A DNA stretch of 6,421 nucleotides from assembly GCA_021811005.1 (NCBI GenBank), contig JAJZPY010000111.1, positions 1-6,421 on the forward strand, given 5' to 3'. Positions 1 through 6,421 of the stretch are shown here, piece after piece; position 1 is the first letter of the stretch, and each line of letters opens with the position of its first letter. Below the pieces are notes generated by a model. That model had not been told where the DNA came from. It did no database searches and saw nothing but the letters and a program-made list of their open reading frames with translations. Source of the DNA: Pseudomonadota bacterium. Its GTDB lineage: Bacteria; Pseudomonadota; Gammaproteobacteria; Burkholderiales; Ferrovaceae. The position numbers were made by a program, and so were the translations under genes.

Positions 1-83
1 AACTCAGCACCGCCTCCCTGCACGGAATGAACCAGGGAGCCCCGGCGCACACGCTGGTCTTGCGCATCTCATCCGTCTTCTGA
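1..83 (+). CDS. C-terminal tail of an unrecognised upstream gene (5' end outside window)
   Basis: Codons read from base 3 to a TGA at 81-83, giving a 26-residue tail ending in HTLVLRISSVF. I do not recognise the family. The reading frame was chosen by composition: 23 of 26 codons end in G or C, as in the neighbouring genes. The alternative open frame (from base 2, stopping at 101-103) has many A/T third positions, and the third frame is closed by a TGA at 28-30. The stop lies 16 bases before the next ATG on the same strand, so co-transcription with the downstream mutase is likely. Whether this is truly coding cannot be settled from so short a piece. Confidence 0.5.
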   Translation, partial: LSTASLHGMNQGAPAHTLVLRISSVF

Positions 84-87
84 TTTC

Positions 88-92
88 AGGAA
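88..92 (+). promoter_or_regulatory. Ribosome binding site of the mutase gene
   Basis: AGGAA lies 7 bases before the ATG at 100, a normal Shine-Dalgarno placement. It supports that ATG as the start. Confidence 0.7.
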
Positions 93-99
93 CCCTCTC

Positions 100-1479
100 A
101 TGACCACCCTCCCCCCACGAGAAATTTTCAAGGCCTACGACATCCGCGGCATCGTCGAGCGTACCCTCACCACCGACGGCGTTGCGGCGATCGGCCAGGC
201 CATCGGATCGGAAGCCCTTGCACGCGGCCTTTCCGTGATTGCGATCGGACGCGACGGCCGGCTTTCAGGCCCTGCCCTGAGCCAGGCGCTGGCCGAAGGC
301 ATCCGCCACAGCGGAGTGGACGTGCTCGACGTGGGCATGGTCACCACCCCAATGCTGTATTTCGCGGCCCACGAACTGGCCTCCTCCTCGGGCGTCATGG
401 TGACCGGATCGCACAACCCGCCGGAATACAACGGCCTCAAAATGGTCCTGGGCGGCGACACCCTTTCCGGCGAATCCATCCTGGCCTTGCATGAGCGCTT
501 GCAGGCAGGCCGGCTAAGCCAGGGAAGCGGGAGTTATCGCCAAGCCGACGTGGCGGAACGCTACCTCGAGCGCGTGACCACCGGCGTGTCGCTGGCGCGC
601 CCCATGCGCGTGGTGATCGATTGCGGCAACGGCATTCCGGGGCGCTTTGCGCCGACGCTGTTTCGCAAGCTCGGCTGTTCGGTCACCGAACTGTTCTGCG
701 AGGTGGACGGACATTTCCCCAACCACCATCCCGACCCCTCACAGCCCGAAAACCTGAAGGACCTGCAGGCCGCGCTGGCCGCGGGTGCGGGAGAAATCGG
801 ACTGGCTTTCGACGGCGATGGCGACCGGCTGGGCGTGGTCACGCGCGACGGGCAGATCATTTTCCCCGACCGCCAGCTCATGCTGTTTGCCGCAGACGTC
901 CTGTCCCGCAATCCGGGGGCCGAAATCATTTTCGACGTGAAATGCACGCGCAACCTGTTCCCCTGGATCCGCGAACGCGGCGGCAAACCCACGCTGTGGA
1001 AAACCGGCCACTCCCTGATCAAGGCGAAAATGAAGGAAACCGGCGCCCTGCTGGCCGGAGAAATGAGCGGACACACCTTCTTCAAGGAACGCTGGTACGG
1101 CTTTGACGACGGACTTTACGCGGGAGCGCGCCTGCTTGAAATCCTGAGCGGAGTCTCCGACGTGGACCAGACGCTGCATGAACTGCCCGATGCCGTCACC
1201 ACGCCCGAACTGCAGATCCGGCTGAACGAAGGGGAAAACTTTTCCATCATTGCCCAGCTGCAGCAGTCCGGGCAGTTCCCCGGCGCCCAGGACATCATCA
1301 CCCTGGATGGCGTACGCGTTGAATACGCCGACGGCTTCGGGCTGGCGCGATCAAGCAACACCACGCCGGTGATCGTCCTGCGCTTTGAAGCGGACAATGC
1401 CGAAGCGCTGGCACGCATCCAGCGCGATTTCAAGCAACAGATCCTGAAAATAAAACCCGACGCGCAATTTCCCTATTGA
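100..1479 (+). CDS. algC: Phosphomannomutase/phosphoglucomutase (AlgC type)
   Basis: This 459-residue alpha-D-phosphohexomutase is the length expected for the AlgC/ManB group. It interconverts 6-phospho and 1-phospho forms of mannose and glucose in the cytoplasm, feeding GDP-mannose and UDP-glucose for lipopolysaccharide and exopolysaccharide. All family signatures are visible. KAYDIRG is at 11-17 near the N-terminus. TGSHNP at 102-107 holds the phosphoserine Ser104. The metal loop DGDGDR is at 238-243 (Asp238, 240, 242). The sugar-specificity loop GEMSGH is at 320-325, where Glu and Ser are typical of the dual mannose/glucose enzyme. The phosphate-binding loop RSSNTT is at 417-422. These positions track the Pseudomonas AlgC residues with a shift of about four. 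The start has a good AGGAA site. Its 3' end overlaps the convergent ispF by 7 bases. The exact substrate range is inferred, so a manB or pgm label would also be acceptable. Confidence 0.93.
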   Translation: MTTLPPREIFKAYDIRGIVERTLTTDGVAAIGQAIGSEALARGLSVIAIGRDGRLSGPALSQALAEGIRHSGVDVLDVGMVTTPMLYFAAHELASSSGVMVTGSHNPPEYNGLKMVLGGDTLSGESILALHERLQAGRLSQGSGSYRQADVAERYLERVTTGVSLARPMRVVIDCGNGIPGRFAPTLFRKLGCSVTELFCEVDGHFPNHHPDPSQPENLKDLQAALAAGAGEIGLAFDGDGDRLGVVTRDGQIIFPDRQLMLFAADVLSRNPGAEIIFDVKCTRNLFPWIRERGGKPTLWKTGHSLIKAKMKETGALLAGEMSGHTFFKERWYGFDDGLYAGARLLEILSGVSDVDQTLHELPDAVTTPELQIRLNEGENFSIIAQLQQSGQFPGAQDIITLDGVRVEYADGFGLARSSNTTPVIVLRFEADNAEALARIQRDFKQQILKIKPDAQFPY

Positions 1480-1952
1480 GCACGGGCAGCGATCAGGCAC
1501 ACCGCCTGCGCCGCGATCCCTTCCCCGCGCCCGGAAAACCCCAGCCGTTCGGTGGTGGTGGCCTTGACGTTGACAGCCGAGGCCGGCAATTCCAGATCGG
1601 CAGCGATATGGGCCACCATGGCCGGGATATGGGGCGCCATGCGCGGCGCCTGGGCAATGATCGTGGCGTCCACGTTCACCGGCACAAAACCGGCTTCCCG
1701 GACACGACGCATCACTTCGCGCAGCAGCACCCGGCTGTCCGCCCCCCGGTAGGCCGGGTTGCTGTCCGGAAAGTGGCGCCCGATGTCCCCCAGGGCCGCA
1801 GCCCCCAGCAGGGCATCGCACACGGCATGGAGCAGAACGTCCGCATCCGAATGTCCCTCCAGACCCAGCGGATGGGGAATGTCCACCCCGCCGATGATCA
1901 GCTTGCGCCCGGCCACCAGCGCATGCACGTCAAATCCCTGGCCAATCCTCAC
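1473..1952 (-). CDS. ispF: 2-C-methyl-D-erythritol 2,4-cyclodiphosphate synthase (IspF)
   Basis: IspF converts 4-diphosphocytidyl-methylerythritol 2-phosphate to methylerythritol 2,4-cyclodiphosphate with loss of CMP, step five of the MEP pathway. At 159 residues it has the standard length and forms a homotrimer in this family. The zinc ligands Asp8, His10 (in GFDVH) and His42 (in [11 protein letters not shown]) are all present. So are DIGRHFPD at 56-63 and the nucleotide-binding [14 protein letters not shown] region at 132-145. The start is GTG at 1952-1950, not ATG. It is supported by GGAGG seven bases upstream and by the conserved [10 protein letters not shown] opening. The GTGA at the start overlaps the ispD stop by 4 bases, implying translational coupling. 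The 3' end overlaps the convergent mutase gene by 7 bases. Confidence 0.97.
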   Translation of the reverse strand: MRIGQGFDVHALVAGRKLIIGGVDIPHPLGLEGHSDADVLLHAVCDALLGAAALGDIGRHFPDSNPAYRGADSRVLLREVMRRVREAGFVPVNVDATIIAQAPRMAPHIPAMVAHIAADLELPASAVNVKATTTERLGFSGRGEGIAAQAVCLIAARAQ

Positions 1953-2650
1953 GCTGCTCCCTCCCGTACGTCAATCCGTCTGTCGAGCACCCATCGGGCA
2001 TACAGCAGGTCTTCGGGATAGGTGACCTTGATGTTGGCCGGATCGCCCTGCACCAGCCGGGGTGCCTGGCCCAGCGCTTCCACGGCCGCCGATTCGTCGG
2101 TGGGGGTTGTTGCCCACTGCAAGGCCTGCTGCAGAATGCCGAAACGGAACATCTGGGGGGTCTGTGCAGCCCACAGGCCGCTGCGATCCACGGTCGTGCG
2201 CACCCGGCCTTCGGCTCCGGACAGTTTCAGGGTATCGGCCACAGGAACCGCCAGCAAGCCGCCGACCGGATCGTTCCACAACGTATCGAGCAATCGCGAC
2301 AGGGCGGATTGTGAAAGACAGGGACGGGCGGCATCGTGTACCAGAACCCAGTCATCCGCCCTCAGGGTCGGAGACAGCCTGTCGAGCGCCTGTCGCACCG
2401 TGTCGGCCCGGCTGGCGCCGGCACAGGGCATGACGGTCACGCGCCCGTGCCATGGGGTGCAATCCAGGAATGTTTCGTACTCCGGACTCACGATCACGTG
2501 GATGGCCTGGATGCGGTCATCCTGCAACAGCGCGTGAATGGAATGAACCAGCAACGGTTGCCCGAGAAGCAAGGTAAACTGCTTGGGGCACGCGGTGCCA
2601 AAACGGGATCCGGTGCCGCCAGCCGGTAAAATAGCAATGCAACGCCCCAT
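1949..2650 (-). CDS. ispD: 2-C-methyl-D-erythritol 4-phosphate cytidylyltransferase (IspD)
   Basis: IspD joins CTP and methylerythritol 4-phosphate to give 4-diphosphocytidyl-methylerythritol, step three of the MEP pathway. From ATG 2650 it has 233 residues, the usual length. It shows the N-terminal CTP loop [10 protein letters not shown] at 9-18, with Arg16 and Lys23 as likely catalytic residues. Other family marks are GASRADTV at 78-85, HDAARP at 105-110, [14 protein letters not shown] around Arg156, and NIKVTYPED with Lys208 near the C-terminus. Many homologues carry Ser where Thr84 stands here, a mild change. The frame could open nine bases earlier at TTG (2659), but ATG 2650 has AGGG nine bases upstream and starts directly before the first strand. 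ispF follows with a 4-base overlap. The gene is divergent from mltF across 29 bases. Confidence 0.96.
   Translation of the reverse strand: MGRCIAILPAGGTGSRFGTACPKQFTLLLGQPLLVHSIHALLQDDRIQAIHVIVSPEYETFLDCTPWHGRVTVMPCAGASRADTVRQALDRLSPTLRADDWVLVHDAARPCLSQSALSRLLDTLWNDPVGGLLAVPVADTLKLSGAEGRVRTTVDRSGLWAAQTPQMFRFGILQQALQWATTPTDESAAVEALGQAPRLVQGDPANIKVTYPEDLLYARWVLDRRIDVREGAA
1960..1964 (-). promoter_or_regulatory. Ribosome binding site of ispF
   Basis: GGAGG on the minus strand, inside the last codons of ispD, sits 7 bases before the GTG at 1952. It decides in favour of the GTG start. Confidence 0.75.
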
Positions 2651-2659
2651 CTTCAACAA

Positions 2660-2663
2660 CCCT
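2660..2663 (-). promoter_or_regulatory. Ribosome binding site of ispD
   Basis: AGGG on the minus strand lies nine bases before ATG 2650 and almost abuts the alternative TTG at 2659. The spacing favours ATG 2650 as the ispD start. Confidence 0.5.
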
Positions 2664-2673
2664 GATCAATCAG
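2662..2673. repeat. Short inverted repeat in the ispD/mltF divergent gap
   Basis: CTGAT and ATCAG arms flank a CA centre. The element lies in the middle of the 29-base spacer between the two divergent starts and overlaps two bases of the ispD ribosome binding site. It could be a small operator or a leader structure. A 5-base arm is short enough to arise by chance, so function is only inferred. Confidence 0.4.
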
Positions 2674-2679
2674 AGACGG

Positions 2680-5494
<2,815 letters not shown>

Positions 5495-5512
5495 ACCGCG
5501 TTCAAATCCAGT

Positions 5513-6115
5513 TCAAAGAGACGTGGGACGCCGCTCCAGGAGGGCCTGGGCGAGCGTGCCGCTGTCCACGTATTCCAGCTCGCCGCCCACCGGCACGCCG
5601 CGTGCGATGCGCGTCACCTTCAGGCCGCGTTGCCGCAGCAACTCCCCGACGGCGTGGGCGGTGGCTTCACCTTCGGCCGTAAAATTGGTGGCCAGAATCA
5701 CCTCTTCGGTGATGCCGTCGCCCGCCCGTTCCAGCAGTCGCTGCATGCCGATTTCGTTCGGCCCGATGCCTTCCAGCGGGGACAAGCGACCCATCAGGAC
5801 AAAGTATAGTCCCTGGTAGGCGCGGGTGAGCTCCATCATGAGCAGGTCGGCAGGGGTTTCGATGACGCACAGCAGGCGCGGATCCCGCTCGCCCGTGGCG
5901 CACAGATCGCAGAGTTCCGTTTCGGAAAAGTTGTTGCATTGAGCGCAGTGGCGAATGGCTCCCAGCGCCTCGGACAAGGCACCCGCCAGGCGCCCCGCCC
6001 CTTCCCGGTCCCGCTGCAGCAGGTGAAAGGCCATGCGTTGCGCAGACTTGGGGCCGACTCCGGGAAGGCATCGGAGCGCTTCGATCAGCGCATCCAGTCG
6101 GGTCAGGGGCTTCAC
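5513..6115 (-). CDS. recR: Recombination mediator protein RecR
   Basis: RecR works with RecF and RecO to load RecA on SSB-coated single-stranded DNA at gaps, and forms a ring-like DNA clamp in this family. The 200-residue length is standard. Visible parts are a helix-hairpin-helix with [17 protein letters not shown] at about 17-33, a four-cysteine zinc finger with Cys57, Cys60, Cys69 and Cys72, a Toprim domain from about 80 to 175 that includes VIETPAD and [11 protein letters not shown], and the C-terminal [13 protein letters not shown] signature. The start is GTG at 6115. No in-frame ATG lies close by, and the N-terminus aligns with the family here. No Shine-Dalgarno is visible, and the ybaB stop ends only ten bases before, so translation probably depends on coupling. 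serS follows at 32 bases. Confidence 0.96.
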   Translation of the reverse strand: MKPLTRLDALIEALRCLPGVGPKSAQRMAFHLLQRDREGAGRLAGALSEALGAIRHCAQCNNFSETELCDLCATGERDPRLLCVIETPADLLMMELTRAYQGLYFVLMGRLSPLEGIGPNEIGMQRLLERAGDGITEEVILATNFTAEGEATAHAVGELLRQRGLKVTRIARGVPVGGELEYVDSGTLAQALLERRPTSL

Positions 6116-6125
6116 AACGGAAAAA

Positions 6126-6421
6126 TCAGAAGGGCAGCTTCATGCCGGGGGGCAACCCCATGCCGCTGGTGAAGCCGGCCATGCGTTCCTGGGTGGCGGA
6201 TTCGATCTGCTGATGCAGGTCCTTGAAAGCCACCACGAGCAGGTCTTCCAGCATGTCCTTGTCATCCATCAGGGAAGCATCGATGCTCACGCGCTTCACC
6301 TCGTGGTCGCAGGTGGCCCTGATTTTCACCAGGCCGGAACCTGCCTGCCCTTCCACTTCGCGCTGCGCGAGTTCCGCCTGGGCTCGCCGCATGTTTTCCT
6401 GCATTTGCTGGGCCTGTTTCA
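6126..6421 (-). CDS. ybaB: YbaB/EbfC family nucleoid-associated protein (5' end cut by window edge)
   Basis: This small DNA-binding protein forms dimers that bend or coat DNA, and in many bacteria its gene sits directly before recR and after dnaX. The visible part begins [14 protein letters not shown] at the right edge. The frame stays open to base 6421, where TG could be the last two bases of an ATG, so probably only one to about twelve residues are missing. The downstream part has the YbaB core: an amphipathic Gln/Glu-rich N-terminal helix, a strand-rich middle with [17 protein letters not shown], and an acidic segment [10 protein letters not shown] leading into a helix. The tail is Gly/Met/Pro-rich, [12 protein letters not shown], as is common. 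The stop is ten bases before recR. Its role in recombination is inferred from context. Confidence 0.93.
   Translation of the reverse strand, partial: KQAQQMQENMRRAQAELAQREVEGQAGSGLVKIRATCDHEVKRVSIDASLMDDKDMLEDLLVVAFKDLHQQIESATQERMAGFTSGMGLPPGMKLPF

Noticed and set aside
2..103. Alternative open frame upstream that would overlap the mutase start by an ATGA
   Set aside because: Its third-position G/C content is much lower than in the frame ending at 83 and than in neighbouring genes.
621..1106. 161-codon open frame inside the mutase gene, +1 shifted
   Set aside because: The Arg/Pro/Gly-rich translation is an out-of-frame reading of conserved mutase motifs.
1494..1508. CAGGC-ACACC-GCCTG hairpin just past the mutase stop, as a terminator
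   Set aside because: It has no following T run and lies in the ispF coding region. A T-rich stretch on the minus strand at about 1447-1460 lacks a convincing stem.

Overview
The window holds seven gene products, all chromosomal housekeeping functions, plus the tail of an eighth at the left edge. The DNA is GC-rich with strong G/C preference at third codon positions. The protein families point to a proteobacterium. The RecR Toprim segment reads [14 protein letters not shown], a form I associate with betaproteobacterial RecR, and a two-domain MltF plus a separate ispD-ispF pair also fit. Betaproteobacteria is therefore my best guess, from recall and not from a search. I see no tRNA, rRNA, CRISPR array, insertion sequence, phage gene or toxin-antitoxin pair.

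Layout, left to right. Bases 1-83 (+) are the end of an unrecognised upstream gene. A phosphomannomutase/phosphoglucomutase (100-1479, +) follows. Its end overlaps by 7 bases the end of the convergent ispF (1473-1952, -), which is translationally coupled through a 4-base overlap to ispD upstream of it (1949-2650, -). A 29-base divergent gap with a small inverted repeat separates ispD from mltF (2680-4194, +). The last bases of mltF share a TTAA with the end of the convergent serS (4191-5480, -). Upstream of serS on the minus strand are recR (5513-6115) and ybaB/ebfC (6126 to the right edge, lacking its first residue or more), so ybaB-recR-serS looks like one transcription unit.

Functionally, the sugar-phosphate mutase supplies mannose-1-P and glucose-1-P for envelope polysaccharides. 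IspD and IspF are steps 3 and 5 of the MEP isoprenoid pathway, which feeds undecaprenyl carrier lipid. MltF is an envelope peptidoglycan lytic transglycosylase. The left half therefore leans towards cell-envelope supply and remodelling, though sharing a neighbourhood does not prove a functional link. The right half is DNA repair (YbaB, RecR) and translation (SerS).

The packing is very tight: both convergent gene pairs overlap at their stop codons and the divergent pair has almost no spacer, so every promoter and terminator in between must be short or lie inside coding sequence. I found no convincing undescribed system. The most checkable oddities are the compact gene junctions, the inverted repeat in the ispD/mltF gap, recR starting at GTG with no visible Shine-Dalgarno, and serS placed behind recR.
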